A DNA stretch of 64,000 bases. Origin: Streptomyces tagetis (lineage in GTDB: Bacteria > Actinomycetota > Actinomycetes > Streptomycetales > Streptomycetaceae). Under the pieces are notes generated by a model that was given only the letters and a program-made list of their open reading frames with translations, was not told where the DNA came from and did not search any database. Below are positions 43,301 through 51,140 of the stretch, piece by piece. The DNA lies in the NCBI RefSeq assembly GCF_018069565.1, contig NZ_JAGPNL010000005.1, positions 1 through 64,000 on the forward strand, given 5' to 3'. The stretch's first letter is position 1, and each line of letters opens with the position of its first letter. Made by a program: the position numbers and the translations under genes.

Positions 43301-43598
43301 CTACGGCGACCGGCGGGGCGAGGACTGGGCCCGCTTCCTGCGCTGCACGCTGCTGCCGTACGCCGCGCCCGGCGGGGTGGAGGTGGGCTCGGCGGTGGCA
43401 CTGGAGGAGCTGGCCCAGTTGGCGCGGGCCGGGCATCCGGCGCGGGACGGGAAACTGGACGACTACGTGGGGGCGTACCGGCTGCTGCTGGAGCGCGGCG
43501 TACGCCTGGAGTCGGGCTGGCAGGCCTGGACCCTCGGCATGGTCCCGGACCGCCGAGCCCGCGAGGTGATGGGCGTACCTGTGCCGGAGAACCCCTGA
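40398..43598 (+). CDS. membrane-associated NB-ARC/STAND NTPase with TPR repeats
   Basis: A 1066-residue protein. A short helical N-terminus is followed by a hydrophobic Ala/Val/Gly segment (about 75-130) that could span the membrane twice, and a linker. The NTPase core has P-loop GPPGSGRTT (about 246-254, Arg in place of the usual Lys), Walker B-like TIVLDDASD, and GGLPLALRIAGSSLG. A winged-helix part and about eight TPR units (about 640-990, with repeated RGEAW) follow. It resembles the C-terminal two thirds of AfsR/SARP regulators but lacks a DNA-binding BTAD module. Its role may be signalling or defence; no partner gene is adjacent. Confidence 0.82.
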   Translation: MRDSHRAEAERLLVRAVEEEVRRSGGRVDGRVLLSRARGALDSMAAAAAEEYETYTRALDESAAGRLTFRQRYARDGAGTPLLVAAVAAVAAVAADLALGTGSGTAVGAGVAVGAAGAATTVVKVAGVHLPAAHHRAGAAGQPGGAEQLRLQWLTALEVRGIRPFLDQQRVLTAAAGASRTGPRLRGADKSAAARGRSVLEQSFGQLPEPSDAFAGRRPERDRLRQWVQSARAGTETRPTVVVLHGPPGSGRTTLAVRAAHELRDYFRGACVVDLRGGSPDVPPLSTRDALLHLLNRLGAPREQLLFRDRSSADQQVRRLSELYQQHLTGVPVTIVLDDASDAGQIRALLPERSDSLVLVTARSPLELPADLPAHVHHLPVEPLDAAGAEELLASAAEDTSAPYDAEAADLIRRLCGGLPLALRIAGSSLGPRSPRALATDLGAYGPVEPAERALWLRYTDQPEPARRLLRRLALAGRASLGTAAAAALLATDETEAVRHLTALSRAGLIDHVRGSRHRLHDVVRAFARDRLADEEEPAERAAAQERLIANYAELADSVLRLVDGNMSTRSDRFGPHGFTSLDEALRWLDDESSFITDALRHAEGVDRATVLALLGALCDYCLLRGDLYRLGEINELAQAVDEGLLVRSVQWRTGIAARQLGELDTARTTLTSVVDLYREAHQDAGAARALCSLGITLHHQGNLTEAAARLREALDLQAAPELATDRAWTLHALAAVERDRARLAEALDLLTESLVLHRAGESVHGQAWAHFQLGQLRLRMGDVPRAEAELNAALGLYGRTQDARGEAWALTQLARARLLDGDAGPAVEALRGAAARHRENEDARGEAWSLYYLGQALEETGDLDRSVRELERSRTMFSRMRDVYGLACARHHSARVTRDQRAAQTGSLRNSGFARQLLVDARADFRRIGVGHGEAWTCLELAVVDAGNARTPQALALCDEATALFASYGDRRGEDWARFLRCTLLPYAAPGGVEVGSAVALEELAQLARAGHPARDGKLDDYVGAYRLLLERGVRLESGWQAWTLGMVPDRRAREVMGVPVPENP

Positions 43599-44171
43599 CG
43601 GGAGGGGCGGGGGGTGCCGGGGGCGGGCGGCTGACGCGGGGCGGCTGGCGCGGGGCGGCTGAAGGCGGACGCCGGGGCAGGGCGGCGGACGCCGTCACGG
43701 GCGGACCTCCGGTGATGTGGACGGCCGGGGTCGGACGGCCGGCGCCGGGGCCGGTACGCGGGCGCCATCGTGGCCAGGCACCGGAGATGCGGACGGCCGA
43801 GATCGGACGGCCGGAGCCGGACGATCGGGCTCGGGGCCGGTGCGGCGGGTTCCCCTCACGGCTGGGTCCCGGTGGTGCGGACGGGCGAGGTCGGGCGGCC
43901 GGAGCCGGGCGGCCAGGGGCGGAGCAGGGCGGCGGGTGCCGTCGCGGCCGGGCCTCCGGTGGTGCGGGAGGCCCGGCCGTGCGGCTCGCATCAGCGCCGG
44001 CCTGCCGGACGCGGCCGGTGAGGGCCGGTTCCCGGTGGCCGGACGTGCCAGGTCTGCCCGGCGGCCCCGGCTCGCCCGGCGTACCGGCGTCGTCCGACCC
44101 GCGCGCCCGGAGGGCCCGGTTTCCCGCGCCCGAGGACGGTTGACCAGGGGGACGGAACGACGCCGGCCGGG
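43599..44171. repeat. 573-bp gene-free region with imperfect 70-90-bp repeats
   Basis: Segments starting GGTGRTGYGG-ACGG followed by TCGGRCGGCCGG recur at about 43711, 43783, 43871 and 43958 (intervals 72, 88, 87 bp). Open frames on both strands are by-products of GC content; I see no gene. Confidence 0.6.
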
Positions 44172-44402
44172 TCAGTTCCGGGGTTCGGTCTCGCCGGACG
44201 CCTTGTCGGAGCCGGTGGCGGAGGGCTCCGGGGCCTCCTTGAAGTCGACCCGGTTCATGTGCCGGTTCATCGACTTCATCAGGCCCCACACGGCCAGCGC
44301 CATGACGGCGAAGACGATGAAGCCGAGGACACCGGGGGTGACCTTGTTCTCGTCGAGTTCCGCGAGGGTGACGAGATGCGACGTTGCCAGGCTTGCGCTC
44401 AT
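44172..44402 (-). CDS. small single-span membrane protein downstream of mca
   Basis: A 76-residue protein: short polar start, one membrane helix (GVLGFIVFAVMALAVWGLM), then a basic and acidic cytoplasmic tail. Conserved next to mca in Streptomyces as far as I recall; function unknown. The start at ATG 44402, one base after the mca stop, is preferred; ATG 44411 inside mca is possible. Confidence 0.75.
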   Translation of the reverse strand: MSASLATSHLVTLAELDENKVTPGVLGFIVFAVMALAVWGLMKSMNRHMNRVDFKEAPEPSATGSDKASGETEPRN

Positions 44403-44403
44403 A

Positions 44404-45285
44404 TCAGGCATTGTCGCGGATGCCCGCGAAGAGGTCGTCCTCGGGGAGGGATGTGTCCACGAGGGACTTCGCCAGTTCGTACTCCTCGGTCGGCCAGACC
44501 TCCCGCTGGAGGTCCATCGGCACCCGGAACCAGCCCCCGTCCGGGTCGATCTGGGTGGCGTGCGCGATCAGCGCCTTGTCCCGGATCTCGAAGAAGTCGG
44601 CGCACGGCACGTGCGTGGTGAGCGTGCGCTCCTTGCGCTCGAACTCCGCCCACCGCTTGAGCCAGTCGCCGTACGGCGAGTCCAGGCCGCGGGCGAGCAT
44701 CGCCTCGTGCAGCGCCTCGGTGCGCTGCCGGTTGAAGCCCTGGTTGTAGTACACCTTCAGCGGCTGGTACGCCGGGCCGTACTCCGCCTCCGGGTACTTC
44801 TCGGTGTCGGCCGCGCCCTCGAAGGCCACCATCGTGATCTTGTGCGTCATGATGTGGTCGGGGTGCGGGTACCCGCCGTTCTCGTCATAGGTGGTGATCA
44901 CCTGGGGACGGAAGGAACGGATCTTGCGCACCAGTTCGCCGGCCGCCTTGTCGACGTCCTCCAGCGCGAAGCAGCCCTCCGGCAGCGGCGGCAGCGGGTC
45001 GCCCTCGGGCAGGCCCGAGTCGACGAAGCCGAGCCACTCCTGCCGGACGCCCAGGATCTCCCGGGCCTCGTCCATCTCCTTCTTGCGAACCTCGTGGATG
45101 TGCTCCTCGATGTACGGGTCGCCTTGCAGCTTGGGGTTGAGGATGGAGCCGCGCTCACCGCCCGTGCAGGTCACCACCAGCACGTCCACCCCTTCGGACA
45201 CGTACTTCGCCATGGTGGCCGCGCCCTTGCTCGACTCGTCGTCGGGGTGGGCGTGCACGGCCATCAGTCGCAACTGGTCAGTCAA
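44404..45285 (-). CDS. mca: mycothiol S-conjugate amidase
   Basis: A 293-residue zinc amidase of the LmbE/PIG-L family that cleaves mycothiol S-conjugates to release mercapturic acids for export, a detoxification step specific to actinobacteria. Zinc motif AHPDDE at residues 12-17, with GGYPHPDHIMTHK supplying the third His. The full-length match and the YNQGFNRQR segment distinguish it from the related deacetylase MshB. Confidence 0.93.
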   Translation of the reverse strand: MTDQLRLMAVHAHPDDESSKGAATMAKYVSEGVDVLVVTCTGGERGSILNPKLQGDPYIEEHIHEVRKKEMDEAREILGVRQEWLGFVDSGLPEGDPLPPLPEGCFALEDVDKAAGELVRKIRSFRPQVITTYDENGGYPHPDHIMTHKITMVAFEGAADTEKYPEAEYGPAYQPLKVYYNQGFNRQRTEALHEAMLARGLDSPYGDWLKRWAEFERKERTLTTHVPCADFFEIRDKALIAHATQIDPDGGWFRVPMDLQREVWPTEEYELAKSLVDTSLPEDDLFAGIRDNA

Positions 45286-45484
45286 GACTCATTCCTCGGT
45301 CAGTCGGCGCCCTGTATGCGTCGGCGCGATCCAATGGGTGCCGCCCGGCGGGCGTCGTCAGGGGCGGCGGTCGGGTGACGGGTGGAGACTCCTATAGTGA
45401 CCGAATCGGGGGGCGAATAATTCCGGAGTCCCGCTCCGGGGCCCCTTTCGGGACATCCGTTCCGTTCCTGCCGGGAGGACGATC

Positions 45485-45883
45485 ATGAGCATGGCGAGCA
45501 CGCGCCCGCCCGAGGGCCGCTACGGCCGTTCCTCGGACGAACGGGCCGACCGCACGCTCAAGATCGTCGGCGCCGTCCTGGGAGCCGTCCTGCTGGCGGT
45601 GATCGGCTGGTTCGGCTACCACTACGTCGGCCAGAACGAGATCAGCGCCGAGGTGATCCGGTTCGAGCTGACCGACGACGCCGCCAAGGTGCACCTGGAG
45701 GTCCGCAAGGACGCCGGGGTCACCGGGTACTGCACGCTGCGTTCCCAGGCGCGGGACGGCGAGGAGGTCGGCCGGGCCGACTTCCGCTTCGGCGGGGACG
45801 CGACCCGCATCGACGAGATCGTCACGCTCCGCACCAAGTCGCGGGGCACCTCCGCCGAGCTGCTCGGCTGCCACGCGGAGTGA
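45485..45883 (+). CDS. DUF4307 membrane protein
   Basis: A 132-residue protein with a short Arg/Ser-rich cytoplasmic N-terminus, one membrane helix (VGAVLGAVLLAVIGWFGYHYV) and an outside beta domain with two Cys (GYCTLRSQARDGEEVGRADF). This matches DUF4307, typically encoded between mca and greA. GGGAGG precedes the ATG. A TATAGT -10 lies upstream at about 45394. Confidence 0.88.
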   Translation: MSMASTRPPEGRYGRSSDERADRTLKIVGAVLGAVLLAVIGWFGYHYVGQNEISAEVIRFELTDDAAKVHLEVRKDAGVTGYCTLRSQARDGEEVGRADFRFGGDATRIDEIVTLRTKSRGTSAELLGCHAE

Positions 45884-45980
45884 TCTGCGCCCCATCCTGA
45901 CGGGCCTGACCTGGGGAAACGCGAATCCGACAGCGTATGTCCTCCCCCTTTCGCCGCTGAATTGTTAGGCTCGTGGTTTC

Positions 45981-46015
45981 GCCCTTCCATGGAGGAACAT
46001 CCTCCTGGGTAGGGC
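45981..46015 (+). promoter_or_regulatory. structured leader of greA
   Basis: GGAGGA (45991-45996) pairs with TCCTCC (46000-46005) around a 3-nt loop, inside an outer stem GCCCT/AGGGC (45981-45985, 46011-46015). The probable -10 TAGGCT lies just upstream at 45966-45971, so the element is in the 5' end of the mRNA. The stem contains a ribosome-site-like GGAGG that is not used for greA. Confidence 0.5.
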
Positions 46016-46050
46016 GTTGATTTATATCCCAGCACCGACGAGGAGCACCT

Positions 46051-46548
46051 GTGACCCAGACCAGCGAGAACGCCACCTGGCTGACCCAGGAGGCGTACAA
46101 CAAGCTCAAGGAGGAGCTTGCCTACCTTACTGGTCCTGCGCGCACCGAGATCTCTGCCAAGATCGCCGCGGCGCGTGAGGAGGGGGACCTGCGCGAGAAC
46201 GGCGGGTACCACGCGGCGAAGGAGGAGCAGGGCAAGCAGGAGCTCCGTGTGCGCCAGCTGACCCAGTTGCTCGAGACCGCCAAGGTGGGTGCACCTCCGG
46301 CCGACGACGGGACGGTGTCCCCCGGCATGGTCGTGACCATCGCGTTCGACGGCGACGAGGACGACACCCTGTCGTTCCTGCTCGCCTCCCGCGAGTACGC
46401 GAGCGCGGACATCGAGACCTACTCGCCCCAGTCCCCGTTGGGCTCGGGCGTCATCGGCCACAAGGTGGGCGAGGACGTCGAGTACGAGCTTCCCAACGGC
46501 AAGATGGCCTCCGTACGGATTCTCAAGGCCGTGCCTTACGACGGCTGA
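46051..46548 (+). CDS. greA: transcription elongation factor GreA
   Basis: A 165-residue factor that rescues backtracked RNA polymerase by stimulating transcript cleavage. The N-terminal coiled coil has WLTQEAYNKLKEELAYL and the acidic tip region REEGDLRENGGYHAAKEEQG; the C-terminal FKBP-like domain ends with SPLGSGVIGHKVGEDVEYEL. GTG start after GAGGAG. Confidence 0.95.
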   Translation: MTQTSENATWLTQEAYNKLKEELAYLTGPARTEISAKIAAAREEGDLRENGGYHAAKEEQGKQELRVRQLTQLLETAKVGAPPADDGTVSPGMVVTIAFDGDEDDTLSFLLASREYASADIETYSPQSPLGSGVIGHKVGEDVEYELPNGKMASVRILKAVPYDG

Positions 46549-46585
46549 CCCGGCCGGACGCGCGTCCGGCCCCTGATGTTGCCGA

Positions 46586-46614
46586 GCCCCCGGCGTCACA
46601 CCGACGCCGGGGGC
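46586..46614. terminator. bidirectional terminator greA / ABC permease
   Basis: A perfect 12-bp stem (46586-46597 with 46603-46614, GCCCCCGGCGTC / GACGCCGGGGGC), 5-nt loop, between convergent genes. Confidence 0.88.
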
Positions 46615-46618
46615 CTCG

Positions 46619-47464
46619 TCATGCGGCGGCCGAGCGGTACTTGCGCACGGCCAGCGTCCGGAAGATGAGGATGATGACGACGGAGTAGATCAGCGAGGCC
46701 CACACCGGGTGCTGCATGGGCCAGGCGTCGGAGGGCGAGCCGCCCGGGTTGCCGAAGAGCCGGCGGCACGCCTGGACGGTGGCGCTGAACGGGTTCCAGT
46801 CGGCGACGTGTCCCAGCCAGGGCGTCATCTTCCCGGAGTCCACGAACGCCGTGGAGACGAAGGTCACCGGGAAGAGCCAGATCAGCCCGCCGGAGGTGGC
46901 CGCCTCGGGCGTCCGCACCGAGAGGCCGATGAGCGCGCCGACCCAGGTGAAGGCGTACCCGAAGAGCAGCAGCAGGCCGAAGGCGCCGAGGACCTCCCCG
47001 ATGCTGGTGTGGGTGCGCCAGCCGACCAGCAGGGCGACCATCGCCAGCACGAACAGGGTGAGCGCCGTCTGCACCAGGTCGGCCAGGGTGCGGCCGGTGA
47101 GGACCGCGCCGCGGGCCATGGGCAGGGAGCGGAAGCGGTCGATCAGCCCCTTGTGCATGTCGTCGGCGATGCCCGCCCCGGCCCCCGCGGTGGCGAAGGT
47201 GACGGTCTGGGCGAAGATGCCGGCCATCAGGAACTCACGGTAGACGGACGGGTCGGTGGTGCCGCCGACCTGGAGGGAACCGCCGAAGACATAGCTGAAC
47301 AGCACCACGAACATGATCGGCTGGATGAGCCCGAAGATGACCATCTCGGGAATCCTGGTCATGCGGATCAAATTCCGCTGGGCCACCACCAGGGAGTCCC
47401 GGACGGACTGGCCGAAGCGGGCGGCGGGTGTCGCGGCCGGCGCGGTGTCGGTGACGGCACTCAC
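46619..47464 (-). CDS. ABC-2 type exporter permease (DrrB-like)
   Basis: A 281-residue permease with six membrane helices (MVIFGLIQPIMFVVLFSYVF; FLMAGIFAQTVTFATAGAG; LTLFVLAMVALLVG and later). Motif LIDRFRSLPMARGAVLTGRTLADL is typical of the daunorubicin-exporter family. GTG 47464 overlaps the ATPase stop (GTGA), so both are co-translated. It forms an exporter of drugs or metabolites with the upstream ATPase. Confidence 0.9.
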   Translation of the reverse strand: MSAVTDTAPAATPAARFGQSVRDSLVVAQRNLIRMTRIPEMVIFGLIQPIMFVVLFSYVFGGSLQVGGTTDPSVYREFLMAGIFAQTVTFATAGAGAGIADDMHKGLIDRFRSLPMARGAVLTGRTLADLVQTALTLFVLAMVALLVGWRTHTSIGEVLGAFGLLLLFGYAFTWVGALIGLSVRTPEAATSGGLIWLFPVTFVSTAFVDSGKMTPWLGHVADWNPFSATVQACRRLFGNPGGSPSDAWPMQHPVWASLIYSVVIILIFRTLAVRKYRSAAA

Positions 47465-48525
47465 TCGGATACCTCCTTCGCGCGCCCGCGGCCGGCGCCG
47501 GCCTCCGGGCTCTGGTCGCCACCGCCGTCCCCGCTCCTGCCCCTGTTTTCGTCTCCGTTCCCGTTCCCGTTCCCGTTCTCCTCGGCTTCGGCCCGGTGGC
47601 CGGTGAGGGAGAGGAAGACGTCGTCGAGGGTGGGGCGGCGCAGTCCGATGTCGTCGATCTCGATGCCGCGGGCGTCCAGTTCCCGGATGACCTCGGCGAG
47701 CAGCTTGGCGCCGCCGGTGACGGGGATGGTGAGCCTGCGGGTGTGCTCCTGGACGGTGGTCGTGCCCTTGCCGAAACCGGCGAGCACCTCCGCGGCCGTC
47801 GCCATGCGCTCCCGGTCGTGCACCACGACCTCGACCCGCTCGCCGCCGGTACGGGCCTTGAGCTGGTCGGAGGTGCCGCGGGCGATGACCTGGCCGCGGT
47901 CGACGACCGCGATGTCGTGGGCGAGGTGGTCGGCCTCCTCCAGGTACTGCGTCGTGAGCAGGAGGGTGGTGCCGCCGGAGACGAGGTCCTTGATGACCTC
48001 CCACAACTGCTGCCGGTTGCGCGGGTCGAGGCCGGTGGTCGGCTCGTCCATGAACATGACCGGCGGATGGACCACGAGGGCCGCCGCCAGGTCGAGCCGG
48101 CGGCGCATGCCCCCGGAGTAGGTCTTGGTGGGGCGGTCGGCGGCGTCCGTGAGGTGGAACTGGTCGAGCAGCTCCGCCGCGCGGGCCTTCGCCGCCTTGC
48201 CCCTCATCTGGTAGAGGCGGCCGACCATGTGCAGGTTCTCCCGGCCGGTGAGGTATTCGTCGACCGCGGCGAACTGGCCGGACAGGCCGATGGAGCGCCG
48301 GACCTCGTTGGGCTGCCGGACCACGTCGAGGCCGGCCACGACGGCTCTGCCACTGTCTGGGCGCAGCAGCGTCGTGAGGCACCGGACGGCGGTCGTCTTC
48401 CCCGCGCCGTTCGGCCCGAGCAGGCCGAGGACCGTGCCCTCCGGCACATCGAGGTCCACGCCGTCCAGAGCCCGTACGTCGCCGAAGGTCTTCACCAGCC
48501 CTTCGGCATAGATGGCGCCTGGCAT
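47461..48525 (-). CDS. ABC exporter ATPase (DrrA-like)
   Basis: A 354-residue ATPase: Walker A GPNGAGKTT, signature SGGMRRRLDLA, Walker B VMFMDEPTTGLD, His switch TTQYLEEAD, and the DrrA-type C-terminal domain. The last 35 residues are a Gly/Asn/Asp low-complexity tail. ATG 48525 has GTGGAG six bases upstream; GTG 48537 is an alternative. Expression is likely controlled by the palindrome at 48647-48662. Confidence 0.92.
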   Translation of the reverse strand: MPGAIYAEGLVKTFGDVRALDGVDLDVPEGTVLGLLGPNGAGKTTAVRCLTTLLRPDSGRAVVAGLDVVRQPNEVRRSIGLSGQFAAVDEYLTGRENLHMVGRLYQMRGKAAKARAAELLDQFHLTDAADRPTKTYSGGMRRRLDLAAALVVHPPVMFMDEPTTGLDPRNRQQLWEVIKDLVSGGTTLLLTTQYLEEADHLAHDIAVVDRGQVIARGTSDQLKARTGGERVEVVVHDRERMATAAEVLAGFGKGTTTVQEHTRRLTIPVTGGAKLLAEVIRELDARGIEIDDIGLRRPTLDDVFLSLTGHRAEAEENGNGNGNGDENRGRSGDGGGDQSPEAGAGRGRAKEVSE

Positions 48526-48640
48526 ATGAGTCTCCACGTCGTCGGGGATACTTCGGAAAGCCTAGGTTTGTGCGGGTTCGTCCGCTTGTCACGGCCGGAC
48601 GGCGCGGTGGGCGACTCCGGCCGGGCGGCGGCACTGAAAA

Positions 48641-48669
48641 ACCATAACGCGATGTATCGCGTCTTACAA
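48641..48669 (-). promoter_or_regulatory. promoter of the ABC exporter with operator in its spacer
   Basis: On the minus strand TTGTAA (48664-48669) and TATGGT (48641-48646) are separated by exactly 17 bp. The spacer is filled by ACGCGATGTATCGCGT (48647-48662), a perfect 7-bp inverted repeat. A repressor bound there would block RNA polymerase. No regulator gene is adjacent. Confidence 0.7.
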
Positions 48670-48812
48670 TGGACTTACCTGATCGAGTGACGTCGAGTGG
48701 TGTGGGTTGACGCGCGTCGGCGTCGGCGGGTGCGGGTGCGGGTCGCCGTGGGCGGCGGGAGCCGGGCCGTGCCGGTCCGGCTGGGTTACTGCGGGTACAG
48801 GCGGGTGGGACC

Positions 48813-50042
48813 TCAGCCGATGACCGGGTATCCCGCGTCCCGCAGCGCCCGTTCCACCTCGGCGCAGTGCTCGGTGCCCTTCGTCTCCAGATGCAGTTCG
48901 ACCTCCGCCTCCGTGAGCCCGAGCCGGGGGTCGGTCCGGACGTGGCTCACATCCAGAACATTGGCATCCACCACTGACAACACCCCGAGCAGCGTGGCGA
49001 GGGCGCCCGGACGGTCGGTCAGCCGCAGGCGTACGGCCAGGTAGCGGCCCTGCGCGGCCATCCCGTGCCGCAGCACGCCCTGCATCAGCAGCGGATCGAC
49101 GTTGCCGCCGGACAGCACCGCCACCACCGGCCCCTCGAAGGCGCCGGGATCGCTCAGGAGCGCGGCCACCGGGCTCGCCCCGGCCGGTTCCACGACCAGC
49201 TTGGCCCGCTCCAGGCAGAGCAGCAGGGCGGTCGACAACGCGTCCTCGGAGACCGTGCGGACCTCGTCCACCAGATCGGCGACGATCTCGAACGGCACCT
49301 CACCGGGCCGGCCGACCTTGATCCCGTCCGCCATCGTGACCGGGTGCTCGACGGTCAGCGGGCGCCCCTCGGCCAGCGACGGCGGATAGGCCGCCGCTCC
49401 CTCCGCCTGCACGCCCACGACCCGCACGTCGGGCCGGACCGCCTTCACCGCGACCGCGATCCCCGCGATGAGCCCGCCCCCGCCGACACCGACCACCACG
49501 GTCCTGACCTCGGGGCACTGCTCCAGGATCTCCAGGCCCACCGTGCCTTGGCCTGCGATCACGTCGGGGTGGTCGAAGGGGTGGATGAACACCGCGCCGG
49601 TGCGCTGCGCGTACTCCTGCGCGGCGGCCAGCGTCTCGTCGACCACCTGCCCGTGCAGGCGCACCTTCGCCCCGTACTCCCGGGTCGCGCTGACCTTGGG
49701 CAGCGGGGCGCCCTTCGGCATGAACACCGTCGCCTCGACGCCGAGCAGCGAGGAGGCGAGGGCCACGCCCTGCGCGTGGTTGCCGGCGCTGGCCGCGACG
49801 ACCCCGGCGGCGCGTTCCTCGGGGAGGAGTCCGGCGATGCGCACGTAGGCGCCGCGCAGCTTGAAGGAGCCGGTCCGCTGGAGGTTCTCGCATTTGAGGT
49901 GCACCGGGGCGCCGACGAGCTGGGTCAGGTGCCTGCTGCCCTCCATCGCCGTCACCCGTGCCACGCCCGCGAGCATCTTCTGGGCTCCCCGCACGTCGTC
50001 GAGGGTGACGGACCGGAGTGAGGCGGCCGTGCTGTAGCTCAT
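48813..50042 (-). CDS. ilvA: threonine ammonia-lyase (threonine dehydratase)
   Basis: A 409-residue PLP fold-type II enzyme that turns L-threonine to 2-oxobutyrate and ammonia. PLP Lys about 61 in TGSFKLRGAY, SAGNHAQGVALA, and the Gly-rich VVGVGGGGLIAGIA. A single C-terminal ACT-like domain (AVRLRLTDRPGALATLLGVL) suggests allosteric control. The short, one-ACT form fits catabolic-type IlvA/TdcB. The start is the ATG near GGAG. Confidence 0.92.
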   Translation of the reverse strand: MSYSTAASLRSVTLDDVRGAQKMLAGVARVTAMEGSRHLTQLVGAPVHLKCENLQRTGSFKLRGAYVRIAGLLPEERAAGVVAASAGNHAQGVALASSLLGVEATVFMPKGAPLPKVSATREYGAKVRLHGQVVDETLAAAQEYAQRTGAVFIHPFDHPDVIAGQGTVGLEILEQCPEVRTVVVGVGGGGLIAGIAVAVKAVRPDVRVVGVQAEGAAAYPPSLAEGRPLTVEHPVTMADGIKVGRPGEVPFEIVADLVDEVRTVSEDALSTALLLCLERAKLVVEPAGASPVAALLSDPGAFEGPVVAVLSGGNVDPLLMQGVLRHGMAAQGRYLAVRLRLTDRPGALATLLGVLSVVDANVLDVSHVRTDPRLGLTEAEVELHLETKGTEHCAEVERALRDAGYPVIG

Positions 50043-50186
50043 GGCTCCAGCATCGCAGCCCCGGGGCCGTGGTGACCGCTGTGACCAAGCTCCGAGACCG
50101 GCTTCCCGCAGCGCCGGTACGCCTTGCCGCCCGGCCGCGTACCCTGTCCCCCAACCCAGCAGCCCTCCACGAAGTGAGCCCCGGCC

Positions 50187-50717
50187 ATGCCCACTACACC
50201 TGGAATGTCGATGGACATGACGACCGCCGGTGACACCGGTCTTCTCGACTCGCTCCAGCACGAAGTGGCGCTGTTCGCCCGACGTGCCGAACAGACCCGG
50301 CTCGGCGGGGTCGGGCAGGTCCGCAACTCGATGGACCGTGCCGCCTACCTGCTCCTCAACCGCCTCGACAAAGAGGGGCCGATGGGCGTCAAGGCGCTCG
50401 CCGCGAGCATGGGCATCGACTCCTCGACGGTCACCCGGCAGGTGGCGCCGCTGGTCGACACCGGCCTCGTCAAGCGGACCTCGCACCCCGAGGACGGGCG
50501 GGCCGTGGTGCTCCAGCTCTCCCCGCGGGGCGTGACACGGCTGGACGAGGTGCGCTCCTCCCGCCGCCGGCTCATGGCCGAGCTGACCCACGACTGGTCA
50601 CCGCAGGAGCGCGAGGTGTTCTGCACGCTGCTCACCCGTTTCAACGGCGCCCTCTCCGCCCGTACGGCACCGCACGGCGGCACCGGCACGGGCCAGGAGT
50701 CGTCCCAGGCGTCCTGA
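50187..50717 (+). CDS. MarR-family transcriptional regulator
   Basis: A 176-residue regulator with the winged HTH (AAYLLLNRLDKEGPMGVKAL, SMGIDSSTVTRQVAPLVDTG, RTSHPEDGRAVVLQLSPRG) flanked by dimerisation helices. Divergent from ilvA; target unknown. The first ATG is used, but ATG 50205 or 50211 is also possible. Confidence 0.9.
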   Translation: MPTTPGMSMDMTTAGDTGLLDSLQHEVALFARRAEQTRLGGVGQVRNSMDRAAYLLLNRLDKEGPMGVKALAASMGIDSSTVTRQVAPLVDTGLVKRTSHPEDGRAVVLQLSPRGVTRLDEVRSSRRRLMAELTHDWSPQEREVFCTLLTRFNGALSARTAPHGGTGTGQESSQAS

Positions 50718-51140
50718 CCCGGGCGTGCCCTGCCCCGCGCGTGCCCTGCCCCGGCGGGCCGGTCCGTGGAGACCGGTCCGTGGAGACCGGTCCATGGAGG
50801 GCCGGCCCATGGGGTCCCGTCCCGTCCACGGGTCCCGGGGGTCCCGGGGGTCCCGTCCAAGGAGACCTGTCCGTGGCTGCCTGCCCGTGGAGGCCGCACG
50901 CGGTGAGCGGAGGGCTCACCGCTCACCCCCCGCCGCCGCCCGCCGGAAGCGGATCGTGCCGGGGTCTTGACCGGTGGGCCACCCCGGGTCCGATAGTGAG
51001 ACCGGGCCCGGCCGGTGCGCGGGACGGCTCCCCGCGCGCGGGCGTACGGCGGGCCCGTCGGTGGCGGCGTGCCGCGCGCCCGCTCCCACCGGGTCCGGGG
51101 TCGCGGGCGCGGTATCGCCCGCCTGGCACGGGAGGCGCGG
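50718..51140. repeat. gene-free stretch with short tandem repeats
   Basis: A 15-bp GGTCCGTGGAGACC-like unit is repeated three times at about 50758-50803, and GGTCCCGGG-type 9-bp units follow at about 50830-50860. The remaining sequence to 51140 is GC-rich and carries the leader of the next gene. Confidence 0.6.

Noticed and set aside
42649..44289. 546-codon minus-strand ORF opposite the STAND gene and the repeat region
   Set aside because: A GC-driven shadow; Arg/Pro/Ser-rich composition and no domain, while the plus-strand protein has clear motifs.
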